NCBI GenBank assembly: GCA_030431575.1
Contig: JAUIIS010000001.1
Span: 1 to 64,000, forward strand
DNA length: 64,000 nt
From: Acidimicrobiia bacterium
Lineage (GTDB): Bacteria > Actinomycetota > Acidimicrobiia > Acidimicrobiales > UBA8592
Reading direction: 5' to 3'
Position 1 is the first letter of the stretch. Each line of letters starts with the position of its first letter. Both the position numbers and the translations under genes were made by a program. Below, piece after piece: positions 9,866 through 18,286 of the stretch. The notes beneath the pieces are model-generated. The model was not told where the DNA came from. It saw only the letters and a list, made by a program, of their open reading frames with translations, and did not search any database.

Positions 9866-9881
9866 CCATTGCATGCAATGG
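9866..9881. promoter_or_regulatory. Perfect 16-bp palindrome in divergent promoter region
   Basis: CCATTGCATGCAATGG reads identically on both strands. It lies in the 250-bp gap between the minus-strand protease gene and the plus-strand small membrane protein gene, about 100 bp from the protease start and 134 bp from the small gene. Shape and position fit a dimeric repressor or activator site; the protein that binds is unknown. Confidence 0.4.
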
Positions 9882-10014
9882 TCCCTCCCGGGACCGAAAA
9901 CCTTCGTAAGGGACGTGCGTGCAAGAGCGCGAGTTCGGTGGGCCGCCGGATCTGGGGCGCTGGTGGGCTGGTACGCTAGGACTTCCCAAGCGCCATTGGT
10001 TGGGAACACTTTCT

Positions 10015-10263
10015 ATGACCCAGCACTCCTACCAAGACGATCGCCCACCCGCACGGCCGGTGCGCCTTCCGTTTACCAGCAGCGACCCGCTAGCCAAGCA
10101 CCGTGCAGTTACTGGCATCAATGCCCATGTGCGCTGGTACCAACGTGTAGGAAGCCTCGTGGGCATTGCGGTCCTGGTGGTCTTTATGGGGGCATTGCTG
10201 GCTATCTCGGCCGGCGTGGCGTTCTTTGCGGCTCGCATCCTGCTCGAAACCATCGTTGGATAA
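10015..10263 (+). CDS. Small membrane protein
   Basis: 82 aa from the ATG giving MTQHSYQDDRPP. A polar, proline-containing N-terminus is followed by a basic stretch (HVRWYQRV) and one long hydrophobic helix (about residues 50-75, VGIAVLVVFMGALLAISAG). An upstream in-frame start would add a low-quality segment and was not used. It lies 11 bp before the HEAT-repeat gene and is probably co-transcribed with it. I recognise no family. Confidence 0.7.
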   Translation: MTQHSYQDDRPPARPVRLPFTSSDPLAKHRAVTGINAHVRWYQRVGSLVGIAVLVVFMGALLAISAGVAFFAARILLETIVG

Positions 10264-10274
10264 CCCAGCAACCA

Positions 10275-10907
10275 ATGAGCGACGCTTGGCCCCCGGCGCC
10301 TCGACCGGACCCAGACGCGCTCAAGCGACGCGCCGCGGTGGTGCAAGCGGCCTACGTTGGCGACACCGAGGTGGTGCTGGCCCACCTAGCCGATAGTGAC
10401 GACCGGGTTCGTTCGAGCGTCTACGTGGCGCTTCACAAACTCGGTCGACTGGACCAGGCCATCATCGACTCGGGCACAACCGATGCATCGGCGCGGGTCC
10501 GCAAGACGCTCGCAGAGTTAGCGGCCACACGCACCGACATTCCAATCAGCGCCCTTCTGGACGACACCAACGATGCGGTGTGCGAGATGGCGTGTTGGGC
10601 GGCTGGCGAGCACGGCGAGGACGCCACCTGGCTGGTGCCGCAACTCAGCCAGATAGGCACCAAGCATGAGACCCCATTGTGCCGCGAGGCAGCGATCGCG
10701 GCGCTAGGCGCAGTGGGCCACCCCACCGGGCTGCCAGCCATCCTTGCTGGCACCAAGGACCGCCCAAACGTTCGCCGCCGGGCGGTACTCGCCTTGGCCC
10801 CATTCGAAGGCGCAGAGGTCACCGCAGCGCTCGATGCGGCGCTCAACGACCGCGACTGGCAGGTGCGCCAGGCAGCCGAGGACCTCCTCGAAGAGCCCGA
10901 AGCGTAG
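10275..10907 (+). CDS. HEAT-repeat domain protein
   Basis: 210 aa, starting MSDAWPPAPRPDP. The protein is almost entirely alpha-helical repeats of the HEAT/PBS-lyase type: successive units contain SDDRVRSSVYVALHKLG, DTNDAVCEMACWAAGEHG, PLCREAAIAALGAVGHP, NVRRRAVLALAPFEG and DRDWQVRQAAEDLLEE. Such repeats are protein-binding scaffolds; no catalytic motif is visible. The frame stays open upstream, but the ATG just after the preceding stop fits the operon. The gene ends 40 bp before an 89-bp tandem repeat. Confidence 0.8.
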   Translation: MSDAWPPAPRPDPDALKRRAAVVQAAYVGDTEVVLAHLADSDDRVRSSVYVALHKLGRLDQAIIDSGTTDASARVRKTLAELAATRTDIPISALLDDTNDAVCEMACWAAGEHGEDATWLVPQLSQIGTKHETPLCREAAIAALGAVGHPTGLPAILAGTKDRPNVRRRAVLALAPFEGAEVTAALDAALNDRDWQVRQAAEDLLEEPEA

Positions 10908-10946
10908 CGTCGCCACCCGGGGCCACAGGTCCGAGTGGTTGCGGTG

Positions 10947-11139
10947 GCGCAGGTGCCTAGGCCCGAGCGGCCCGGCCCGCAGGGCCAAGAGCGGAAAACA
11001 GGCGTAAGAACCTGCGCGGTGACCATGGCCGATCCGCGCAGGTGCCTAGGCCCGAGCGGCCCGGCCCGCAGGGCCAGGAGCGGGAAACAGGCGTAAGAAC
11101 CTGCGCGGTGACCATGGCCGATCCGCGCAGGTGCTTAGC
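10947..11139. repeat. 89-bp tandem direct repeat (two full copies plus a partial third)
   Basis: Copies start at 10947, 11036 and 11125 (first ~15 bases only). The two full copies differ at two positions. Each copy ends with a 10-bp perfect inverted repeat that runs into the next copy, arms ACCTGCGCGG and CCGCGCAGGT around a 14-nt spacer (11010-11043 and 11099-11132). The array fills most of the gap between the HEAT-repeat gene and the mreB-like gene, which converge, and its last bases enter the mreB-like 3' end. No U-tract follows the hairpins. Confidence 0.9.
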
Positions 11140-12148
11140 GTCGACCGGTGCGAGAATCCATGAACATGGCCTGCACCGACTCGAAGGACTCGATGCACCG
11201 ACCAGCACCCAGCACCACAGCTTGAAGTGGCGCATCTACCAACCCGACGGGGACCTCGGTCTCGCCGCTTAGCCGGGTGTCGAGCCCGCGGAGCAGTCCT
11301 CCGCCCCCAACAAGGTTGATGCCCTGCACAATGAGGTCCTGGGCAAGCTCTGGTGGGGCTTGAGACAAACACGCCAACACAGAGTCGATCATGGCCGAGA
11401 CGGGTTCGTCGATGGCTTCTCGGACCTCGCCGGGACTAAGGACGATGGTTTCAGGCAGCCCGCTCATGAGATGGCGCCCCCGGACCTCAGCCCGAAGTTC
11501 GCCCTCGGTCGCGGCGGCTGAACCAATAGTGATCTTGATTTCTTCGGCTGTTCGCTCACCCACAGCAATGCCGTGTTCTCGCCGCACGTAGTGCTGGATG
11601 GCGGCGTCGATGTCGAAGGACCCAACCCTCACGGCTTCAAGCGCAACCACACCACCCATTGAGATCAACGCTGTCTCGGTGGTACCGCCACCAATGTCGA
11701 CAACCATGTTGCCAATGGGTTCGTTGATGGGCAGCCCTGCCCCAATCGCCGCAGCCAATGGTTGCTCGATGAGCTGAGCGTCGGCTGCACCAGCGCGTCG
11801 GGCAGCTTCGGTTACCGCCCGTCGCTCGACTGCGGTGATGGCCGATGGCACACAGATAACGACGCGTGGCCGATTGAATCGGCTGACACCGACGCGTTGC
11901 AGCAGAAGGCGGATCATGCGCTGGGTGACATCGAAGTCGGTGATGGCTCCTTTGCGGAGCGGGCGGACCGCAACGATGTAACTGGGCGTGCGCCCAATCA
12001 TCTGCCAAGCCTCGTGGCCCATAGCGAGCACTTCGCCCGATTGTTTATTGAGCGCGATAACCGACGGCTCGTTGAGCACGATGCCACGCCCGCGTGCGTA
12101 AACCAGTGTGTTTGCGGTGCCAAGATCGATAGCGAGGTCGCGTGCCAT
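11135..12148 (-). CDS. mreB: MreB-like rod-shape-determining actin homologue
   Basis: 337 aa, the usual MreB length. Actin-fold nucleotide-binding motifs are clear: phosphate 1 DLGTANTLVYARG near the N-terminus, connect region, and phosphate 2 VVDIGGGTTETALISMGG about residue 150. MreB forms membrane-bound filaments that guide lateral wall synthesis. No mreC/mreD or rodA is next to it; the small membrane protein gene and moaE precede it on the same strand, so it may be a solitary or accessory MreB. Its stop lies inside the last partial copy of the 89-bp repeat. Confidence 0.88.
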   Translation of the reverse strand: MARDLAIDLGTANTLVYARGRGIVLNEPSVIALNKQSGEVLAMGHEAWQMIGRTPSYIVAVRPLRKGAITDFDVTQRMIRLLLQRVGVSRFNRPRVVICVPSAITAVERRAVTEAARRAGAADAQLIEQPLAAAIGAGLPINEPIGNMVVDIGGGTTETALISMGGVVALEAVRVGSFDIDAAIQHYVRREHGIAVGERTAEEIKITIGSAAATEGELRAEVRGRHLMSGLPETIVLSPGEVREAIDEPVSAMIDSVLACLSQAPPELAQDLIVQGINLVGGGGLLRGLDTRLSGETEVPVGLVDAPLQAVVLGAGRCIESFESVQAMFMDSRTGRR

Positions 12149-12149
12149 G

Positions 12150-12323
12150 TCAGTGGCGTTTCTGTGGGGTGTCGTCGTCGGGCTTCAGTGCGCCCATTTC
12201 AGACTGGAACCGTTCGATACTGGACTCGAACGTGACGTTACGTTCGCGGTTACGGATCCAAGCACCCAAAGAAAAGATCAGGAACAGCACTAGCGCGCCG
12301 GCGAGAAAGACAAGGGGGCTCAC
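12150..12323 (-). CDS. Small single-pass membrane protein
   Basis: 57 aa from a GTG that overlaps the moaE stop (GTGA), so it is probably translated by re-initiation after moaE. The sequence is one hydrophobic helix at the N-terminus (PLVFLAGALVLFLIFSLG), a basic turn (WIRNRERN) and a polar tail ending in DDDTPQKRH. A longer frame reading back into moaE exists but is less likely. It ends 1 bp before the mreB-like start. No recognised family. Confidence 0.65.
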   Translation of the reverse strand: MSPLVFLAGALVLFLIFSLGAWIRNRERNVTFESSIERFQSEMGALKPDDDTPQKRH

Positions 12324-12811
12324 GGGGTTGCCTCTGAGGCCGAAGAAAATGCGGTGACGTCTTGCACGTGTTGGGGTTCGAGGCCCCAGCTTTCGCCGTT
12401 GGCCCAAGACTCACGTTTCCAAATGGGAACGGTGCCTTTGAGCGTATCGATGCAATACCGTGCCGCCTCGAAGGCGTGGTCTCGGTGAGGTGCGCTTACT
12501 GCCACCACCACTGCAGACTCGCCAATGGCAACCGGACCCATGCGGTGAATCATGGCAATGCGGCCGAGGTCTGGCCATTGTTTGCGTGCTTGTTCGGCAA
12601 TAGCGGTGAGCTTGGGTTCGACGTGGTCGACGTAGGCCTCGTACTCGAGTGCCGACACGTCGGGGCGCCCCTCGGAGTGATCGCGAGCCGTGCCGTTGAA
12701 GGTGACAATACCCCCGCAGCGCGGCAGGGCAACCCATTCGCTGGCCTGTTGTACAGGCAGCGGCTCGCTGGTCAAGCCTGTCCAGGTGTCGGCATTGTCT
12801 GGCGGATGCAT
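12320..12811 (-). CDS. moaE: Molybdopterin synthase catalytic subunit MoaE
   Basis: 163 aa. MoaE transfers sulfur from the MoaD thiocarboxylate to precursor Z to make molybdopterin. Family motifs are present: GGIVTFNGTARDHSEGR, LEYEAY, IHRMGPVAIGESAVVVAVSA, PHRDHAFEAARYCID and the Lys-rich active-site block LKGTVPIWKRE. The ATG giving MHPPDNADTW was chosen because a TACTAT box ends 7 nt upstream, fitting a leaderless start; a start 48 bp upstream would run through that box. moaD and the other moa genes are not in the window. Confidence 0.92.
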   Translation of the reverse strand: MHPPDNADTWTGLTSEPLPVQQASEWVALPRCGGIVTFNGTARDHSEGRPDVSALEYEAYVDHVEPKLTAIAEQARKQWPDLGRIAMIHRMGPVAIGESAVVVAVSAPHRDHAFEAARYCIDTLKGTVPIWKRESWANGESWGLEPQHVQDVTAFSSASEATP

Positions 12812-12818
12812 CGAGCCA

Positions 12819-12824
12819 ATAGTA
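12819..12824 (-). promoter_or_regulatory. Putative -10 box for leaderless moaE transcript
   Basis: Minus-strand TACTAT, ending 7 nt before the moaE ATG at 12811. The same CTCTACTAT string lies 7 nt before the start of the MFS transporter gene (18216-18221). Confidence 0.5.
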
Positions 12825-13006
12825 GAGCCGACCCACCCGCAATCCGCCAGCTGGCCCATAGGGCCTTTGGACTAGTTGGATCTCACCGCACGGATCCATG
12901 GCCTCGCAACCTGGAGCAGGAGTCCTCAATTTCGGCTCTTTGGGCAGGCCAGGACCCTGTCGTAGAGGGCCCGCGGCACATGGAGTGACAGCGGTGGGTA
13001 CGCTCT

Positions 13007-14218
13007 TTGCTTGTGGATGGGGCCGAAGAAGAAGAAGACAACGAGCCTGTCCGGCCTCTGCTACCGCCGGAGGACCGGCTGTGGCGACACCCCGCAGAGG
13101 TAGCAGCGGCGCAACGCGCCTCAGCAACGGCTCCGGTCACGCTCAAGACTCCGCCGCGGCAGGCTTTCATGCTGGTTGCGGGTGGAGCTGTTGGCGGCGC
13201 ACTCCTGGTCGCTGGTCTCTTCCTTGCCCTTTCTAACACCGGCGGAGTCGTCCTTGAGACTCCAGGCGAACCGGTTGTTCAAGCGGTGGCGATGGATCAG
13301 ATCTTGCCGCTCACCAAGTCGGTACCAGCCGAAACCTGGCCGCATGAAGTCTCACAACGCGCGGCCTATGGCGTGGCCGAAGTTCGGGTCACCAAGGCCG
13401 GCGACGAGCGTGTTGGGTCGGGCGTCATGTTCCGAACCGACGGCTACCTGCTCACCAGCCACGATCTCGTGTTTGGTGCGGAAGGCATTGAGGTGACTCT
13501 TGTCAACGGCGAGACGCACAGCGGGGCTCTGCTGGGAACCGACGACATCAGCGGGCTCGGTGTAATCCATATCGATGCTCCCGATACCGCAAGCGCACCT
13601 CTGGCCTTGTTCAACCCTCCTGCTGTCGGTGATCCTGCGGTCACCGTTGCTGGTCTCGCCCGAACGGCCGACCTGAAGGACACCGCCATCTCGGCAATTT
13701 CTGTAAGCGTGCCCATTGCCGACAACCAGAGCCTTCACGGTCTCATCCAACTCGATAAGGGCCCCCAGGCCAAGGCCAGCGGTGCCGCGGTAGTGGGGCC
13801 TTCTGGTGGGGTCATTGGCATCGTCGTTGACGTGGGCACTAACAACGCCACCTACGCAGTGCCAGTCGGCTACGCCCGCAAGATTGCCGACGACATCGTG
13901 CACTCGGGGGCGGCCCAACACACTTGGCTGGGAATTCGTGGCGACGACACCCGCACCCCGAGCTGGCTAACCAACACCAGATCCGCGGTCAAGGTGCGAG
14001 GCGTGATCTTGGACTCTCCCGCCCACGAGGGCAAGGTCACAAAGGGTGACCTCATTCTCAGCATTAACGGCCAACCAACGCCATCAATGACCGACCTCAT
14101 CCTTGAGCTACGCCGGCACCCGCCCGGCGACGTGGTTGAACTTGAGGTGCTGCACAACGACGAGCGTCATTTACGTCAAGTTGAACTCATCACCCGGGTT
14201 ACCGACGACACAACGTGA
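13007..14218 (+). CDS. HtrA-like protein with degenerate protease site, plus PDZ domain
   Basis: 403 aa: acidic N-terminus, one membrane helix (about residues 54-76), a trypsin/HtrA-like fold and a C-terminal PDZ domain (about 325-395; GDLILSINGQPTPSM). The catalytic His is kept (His152 in LLTSHDLV) and a Ser is kept (Ser258), but GNSGG has become KASGA and the catalytic Asp of the usual DLAV motif is Gly (ISGLGVIHI). It may therefore be a non-proteolytic PDZ adaptor. A TTG start is used here; a GTG two codons further in is equally possible. It converges on the epimerase gene with 4 bp between stops. Confidence 0.8.
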   Translation: MLVDGAEEEEDNEPVRPLLPPEDRLWRHPAEVAAAQRASATAPVTLKTPPRQAFMLVAGGAVGGALLVAGLFLALSNTGGVVLETPGEPVVQAVAMDQILPLTKSVPAETWPHEVSQRAAYGVAEVRVTKAGDERVGSGVMFRTDGYLLTSHDLVFGAEGIEVTLVNGETHSGALLGTDDISGLGVIHIDAPDTASAPLALFNPPAVGDPAVTVAGLARTADLKDTAISAISVSVPIADNQSLHGLIQLDKGPQAKASGAAVVGPSGGVIGIVVDVGTNNATYAVPVGYARKIADDIVHSGAAQHTWLGIRGDDTRTPSWLTNTRSAVKVRGVILDSPAHEGKVTKGDLILSINGQPTPSMTDLILELRRHPPGDVVELEVLHNDERHLRQVELITRVTDDTT

Positions 14219-14222
14219 CGCG

Positions 14223-15266
14223 CTAGCGCAGACGTAACCTGCGCACGGCGAGGCCAATACCTACCGCGGCTACAGAGCCCACAGCCGCCACGCCGCCCAA
14301 AGCAAGGTTCTGGCGGCGCTTGGCGTTCATGGTGGCCCAAGGTTTGCCGGGCGTCCCCACTACGTAGGCTTGCTCGTTGGTGTAGCTAGGTTCCCAACCA
14401 GCAGAACGCAGCCGATCGTTAGCCACGACCCACGGATACATGGTGTAGGGGGTCAACCCGGGCGGGGTGGGGGCAAGGCGGTGACGCCAGCGAAATCGGC
14501 CAACTTCTTCGGCAGCTTCTTCGGGCAGACGGACACGCGGCGTTTTGCCCGATAGTTCGCGACAGGTCTCGCCGTCGACGAAGCCGTCGGGGGCGACGTT
14601 GTAGGAGCCGCTCAGCTGACCTACCGCTGCCAAGGCCACTGCGTTGGCGAGGTCGTCGAGATGAAGAAACTGTACAGGCGGGTCGAGGTCTGCGACTTGC
14701 ATGACCGCCGCAGCCCGAAGCCCGCGAGCGACCCAACTGACTTCGTGTTCTGCCAGCGCCGTTGTAGGCCGCAGGATCACTACGGAGCTGCCCGGGTGTG
14801 CCAGCCGCCAGTCTTCGGCCAAACGCTCGATGGCTGCCTTCACAACGGCGAAGGAGAACTCGGGATTGGGGTCGACTGCATGGTCTTCGGTAATGGGTAC
14901 CGGATTTGTTTCCCGGGCGCCGTAAACCATGGCACTGGACAACACGATCAGCCGGGTTACGCCGACGCCGCTTGCTGCTTCGAGCAGGCGCCGGGTGGCA
15001 TCGATGTCGACATGGGCCGGGTCGGCGCCATCTTGGTCGGGCCCAAACGAAGATGCGAGGTGAATGACGGTGTCGGCGGACTCGAGCAGGGGCAACAGTT
15101 CGTCTCGCCGAAGATCGATTCGGTGGTTGGCGATCTTTGGGTCGGCGGTCTTGCGAGGTTTGAGATCGAGGGCAATGATTGAGTCGACAGAGTCGTCCTG
15201 AGCCAACAGCGCGCATGTGCGCGCGCCCACCGACCCAGCCGATCCTGTAACAACAACCGTATGCAA
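14223..15266 (-). CDS. NAD-dependent epimerase/dehydratase (extended SDR) with C-terminal membrane tail
   Basis: Rossmann-fold short-chain dehydrogenase/epimerase, about 347 aa. The N-terminal nucleotide motif VTGSAGSVGARTC and the mid-domain VLSSAMVYGA are clear. Where extended SDRs have the catalytic YxxxK this protein reads FAVVK, so the Tyr appears to be Phe. The C-terminus carries a hydrophobic stretch (LALGGVAAVGSVAAVGIGLAV) followed by Arg residues, suggesting membrane attachment. I prefer the TTG at 15266 because GGAGG lies 5 nt upstream; the GTG at 15272 would overlap that site. Substrate is not evident. Confidence 0.85.
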   Translation of the reverse strand: MHTVVVTGSAGSVGARTCALLAQDDSVDSIIALDLKPRKTADPKIANHRIDLRRDELLPLLESADTVIHLASSFGPDQDGADPAHVDIDATRRLLEAASGVGVTRLIVLSSAMVYGARETNPVPITEDHAVDPNPEFSFAVVKAAIERLAEDWRLAHPGSSVVILRPTTALAEHEVSWVARGLRAAAVMQVADLDPPVQFLHLDDLANAVALAAVGQLSGSYNVAPDGFVDGETCRELSGKTPRVRLPEEAAEEVGRFRWRHRLAPTPPGLTPYTMYPWVVANDRLRSAGWEPSYTNEQAYVVGTPGKPWATMNAKRRQNLALGGVAAVGSVAAVGIGLAVRRLRLR

Positions 15267-15448
15267 GACCACCTCCGTGCCTTAGGCCCACCTGCACGCT
15301 TTGCGCTCAACAACCCTATCTCTTGGGCAACAAGCACAGACAATGAGCACACCGGCCGTTGAGATCGGCGCCGGAGATCGTCGGCCAACGTTGACAGGGC
15401 GCACCATCCACATGTTGCGAGGGCGCGGCCAACAATGGGAATGGTGAG

Positions 15449-16663
15449 ATGGCTTCGGTTGTTGGCTGCAATACGATGCCTTCTATGGATGATTCCAACC
15501 CGCCAGACCTCCCCTTCGGGAGCGGCTTCCCATTCTTCGGAGATATCTCCAAGCTGTTTGGAGGTATGGGAGACGGCGGTTGGGGCGCGGCAAAGCAGCT
15601 AGCAGTCACCATGGCCAACGACGGCCAGTCCGAGCCAAACGTCGACCCCGGCGTGCGTATCGAGATCGAGGAGCTAGCTCGCATCGCCGAGATGCACGCC
15701 ACGCAAGCCACCGGCCTCACCCCTGCGGGGCCACTCTCGGTTGTCACCGCCACCCGCACCGATTGGGCCACCGCAACACTCGACGCTTACAAGCCAATGT
15801 TCGAGCGGCTCACCGCAGCGCTCGGACAACCACCAGCCGACGCAGCCCAGCCCGACACCGATGATCCAATGGGGGCAATGTTTGGCCAACTCATGGGCAT
15901 GTTGAGTCCCATGATGCTGTCCATGACCGCTGGTTCCATGGTGGGTCACTTGGCACAACGATCACTTGGCAGCTACGACATTCCTGTTCCGCGCCAGGGC
16001 GACCGCATAGCCATAGTGCCTGCCAACATCGACGCGTTTGGCGACGAGTGGTCGCTGCCCACACAGGACCTCCGCCTGTGGGTCTGCCTTCACGAGATTC
16101 TTCATCACGTGGTCTTGAGCGTGCCTCACGTTGGCGCCACGCTCAACGAGATGCTGCTCGACTACGCCACAGCGTTTCGCAGCGACCCGCGAGCGCTCGA
16201 GGAGCGTCTGGGCTCACTAGACATTTCCAGCCCGCAAGCCATGCAGGATCTGCAGTCAACCCTGGGCGACCCTGAGGTCATTCTTGGCGCTATCCAGTCC
16301 GACCTTCAGCTGGCGCTTATTCCGCGTCTCAATGCTCTCACCGCTGTTGTGGTTGGCTATGTCGACCACGTCATGGACACTATTGGCGACCGCCTGCTGG
16401 GAAGCTACGGTCAAATCACCGAAGCACTCAGGCGCCGACGCGTAGAGGCCGACCCTTCTGACCGCTTTATCGAGCGCATGCTTGGGCTCGAACTCACCCA
16501 AGCCCAATACGACCGAGGTACTGCCTTTGTCGCAGGCGTGGTCGAGCGCGGCGGGGACGATGCCCTGACCCGGCTTTGGTCAGACGAGCGCAACTTGCCA
16601 ACCCCAGCCGAGATCGATGCCCCTGGCCTGTGGCTGGCCCGAATCGATCTTCCCCTCGAGTAA
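15449..16663 (+). CDS. DUF2342-type zinc-dependent metalloprotease-like protein
   Basis: 404 aa, matching the actinobacterial DUF2342 family ('coenzyme F420 biosynthesis-associated' / zinc metalloprotease-like; Rv3195 in M. tuberculosis). The zinc motif HEILHH is in a helix (VCLHEILHHVV) near residue 215; a Met-rich segment (MFGQLMGMLSPMMLSMTAG) precedes it. In mycobacteria this gene neighbours the PDZ-Lon and UPF0182 genes; here it lies about 6 kb from them. An ATG 36 bp downstream is an alternative start. Proteolytic activity is not established for the family. Confidence 0.88.
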   Translation: MASVVGCNTMPSMDDSNPPDLPFGSGFPFFGDISKLFGGMGDGGWGAAKQLAVTMANDGQSEPNVDPGVRIEIEELARIAEMHATQATGLTPAGPLSVVTATRTDWATATLDAYKPMFERLTAALGQPPADAAQPDTDDPMGAMFGQLMGMLSPMMLSMTAGSMVGHLAQRSLGSYDIPVPRQGDRIAIVPANIDAFGDEWSLPTQDLRLWVCLHEILHHVVLSVPHVGATLNEMLLDYATAFRSDPRALEERLGSLDISSPQAMQDLQSTLGDPEVILGAIQSDLQLALIPRLNALTAVVVGYVDHVMDTIGDRLLGSYGQITEALRRRRVEADPSDRFIERMLGLELTQAQYDRGTAFVAGVVERGGDDALTRLWSDERNLPTPAEIDAPGLWLARIDLPLE

Positions 16664-16690
16664 CGCTCTGTTCAGCCCACCAGAGCTGCC

Positions 16691-18208
16691 TCAAAAGAGC
16701 GTGTCTTCGCCTGGCAGATCCTTCTTGGCTACTTGGGTAACTTCGGTGCTTGCAGGGGCAGGCATGCGCTCTGTTGGGTCGACAAGCTCGCCCGCTACCT
16801 GACTGTCCGGTTCGAGTTCGCCTTCGGGACCTGACCGGCGGGCGGCTGCACGCTGACGGGCCTTGCGAATCCTTGCGGGAACGTTGGTTCCTCGGGCTCC
16901 CACGTAGTAGGAAAACGCGGCGAAACCCGACGCGATCGAGAGCACGGAAAACCCAAGTCGAGCTGGCACCGTGAACACCACCGGCAAGAGCGCTCCGATG
17001 ACCCAGAACATTTGGAATCTGGTCTCAAACCTGGCAAATGTGCGGCCGTAGTTTGCGTCGGGTGCGTCGCGCTGCACGATGGTGTCAAAGCAGAGCTTGC
17101 CCGCATTCACACTGAGGCCAACCCCGAATCCAACCAGGAGGGCGCCCGGTAGCCCTCCGCTCCAGACGCCCATGAACGAGCAGAGCGACACCACCGCAAG
17201 GGATCCCAGCAACACACGTTCTTCCGAGAAGCGTTCTCGCAAAGGCGGCGCCAGTAGTGAGCCACCCAGCGTGCCTATGACTGTAAAGGCGACCACGACG
17301 CCAAGGACCAGTGGCGAGGTACCACCAGCACCGAGATCTACGTCAAGGAGTCTCTCGTGAAGCGTGGCCCCCAAAGCGCTGCCATCGGCTGAAAGGTTGA
17401 GGTCGTCGGTACCTCCCCGGTAGGCAAAGGCGACGAGGAACGTGAAGAAACCAATCACGCCGCGTAGTACGCCCATGGCGGACGCTGCAAGCACAATGCC
17501 GGCCGAGCGCAACTCTTCGCGCTCTTGTTCGCCTTCGGGCGATGGGGCCACTGCCACCTTGGGCATCCCGGTCGCGGCCACAGCTGCCGCTGCGAAGGTG
17601 AGCGCCGCGAAAGCCACCGACCAACCCGGGCCGCCAATGAGCTGAGCAATGGCCGCTGGCGCTGCGCCCACAAAACCAGCCACGCCGCTGAGCAGCGCAA
17701 GGCGCGCGTTCTTTTCGACAAGCTCGGCATGGGTCTTGACTGTGGTTGGAACAATGGCTGCTTTGGCAATCGCATAGCCCTTTTGTAGGACCAAGATGGC
17801 GAACGCCAACGGGAACAGAAATAGGCTGTCAAGGTTGCCGATCATCAAGACCGCCACCACCGCCCGGGCAGCGTTCATGAGGATCATCATGAGGCGCCGA
17901 CCGCCGCGTGCTCGGTCGAGAGCTGGCCCAATGAGCGGGCTTACCAATGCGAACGGCGCAATGGTGAGCGCAAGGTACAGGCCCACGCGCCACCGTGCGG
18001 CGGAGGGGTCGATGCTAAAGAACAACGAGCCCGCCAGCGCTACCGCAATCATGGCATCGCCAGCTGCCGACAGCCCATGGACACGAGAAAGACGGACGAA
18101 CGGTGAAACCGAGAAAGTTCCGCGCTCGGTGCTAACCGGTGCCCCTGTGGGGTTGGGGCGAGGGCGGGCTGGTTTGCCCAGCGGCTTCCAGCCGCCTGCG
18201 TCATTCAC
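16691..18208 (-). CDS. Major facilitator superfamily transporter
   Basis: About 505 aa with around twelve hydrophobic segments and an MFS-style loop (LIGPALDRARGGRR) after the second helix. The C-terminal tail is long, polar and basic (RIRKARQRAAARRSGPEG). The start is placed at the GTG giving VNDAGGWKPLG because a TACTAT box ends 7 nt upstream; a TTG 30 bp upstream is the longer alternative and would place the box inside the gene. Substrate unknown. It faces the DUF2342 gene tail-to-tail with 27 bp between stops. Confidence 0.85.
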   Translation of the reverse strand: MNDAGGWKPLGKPARPRPNPTGAPVSTERGTFSVSPFVRLSRVHGLSAAGDAMIAVALAGSLFFSIDPSAARWRVGLYLALTIAPFALVSPLIGPALDRARGGRRLMMILMNAARAVVAVLMIGNLDSLFLFPLAFAILVLQKGYAIAKAAIVPTTVKTHAELVEKNARLALLSGVAGFVGAAPAAIAQLIGGPGWSVAFAALTFAAAAVAATGMPKVAVAPSPEGEQEREELRSAGIVLAASAMGVLRGVIGFFTFLVAFAYRGGTDDLNLSADGSALGATLHERLLDVDLGAGGTSPLVLGVVVAFTVIGTLGGSLLAPPLRERFSEERVLLGSLAVVSLCSFMGVWSGGLPGALLVGFGVGLSVNAGKLCFDTIVQRDAPDANYGRTFARFETRFQMFWVIGALLPVVFTVPARLGFSVLSIASGFAAFSYYVGARGTNVPARIRKARQRAAARRSGPEGELEPDSQVAGELVDPTERMPAPASTEVTQVAKKDLPGEDTLF

Positions 18209-18215
18209 GTTGGCG

Positions 18216-18221
18216 ATAGTA
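18216..18221 (-). promoter_or_regulatory. Putative -10 box for leaderless MFS transporter transcript
   Basis: Minus-strand TACTAT 7 nt before the GTG at 18208, in the same CTCTACTAT context as the moaE promoter. No ribosome-binding site is seen before the GTG. Confidence 0.45.
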
Positions 18222-18286
18222 GAGCTATCAGCGAGCAACCGGGGACCACGGTCAATGCAATGGCCGCTTCGCTGCGCTCGGGGCTC

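Noticed and set aside
10947-11139. CRISPR-like array
   Set aside because: The units are contiguous 89-bp tandem repeats with no unique spacers and no cas genes.
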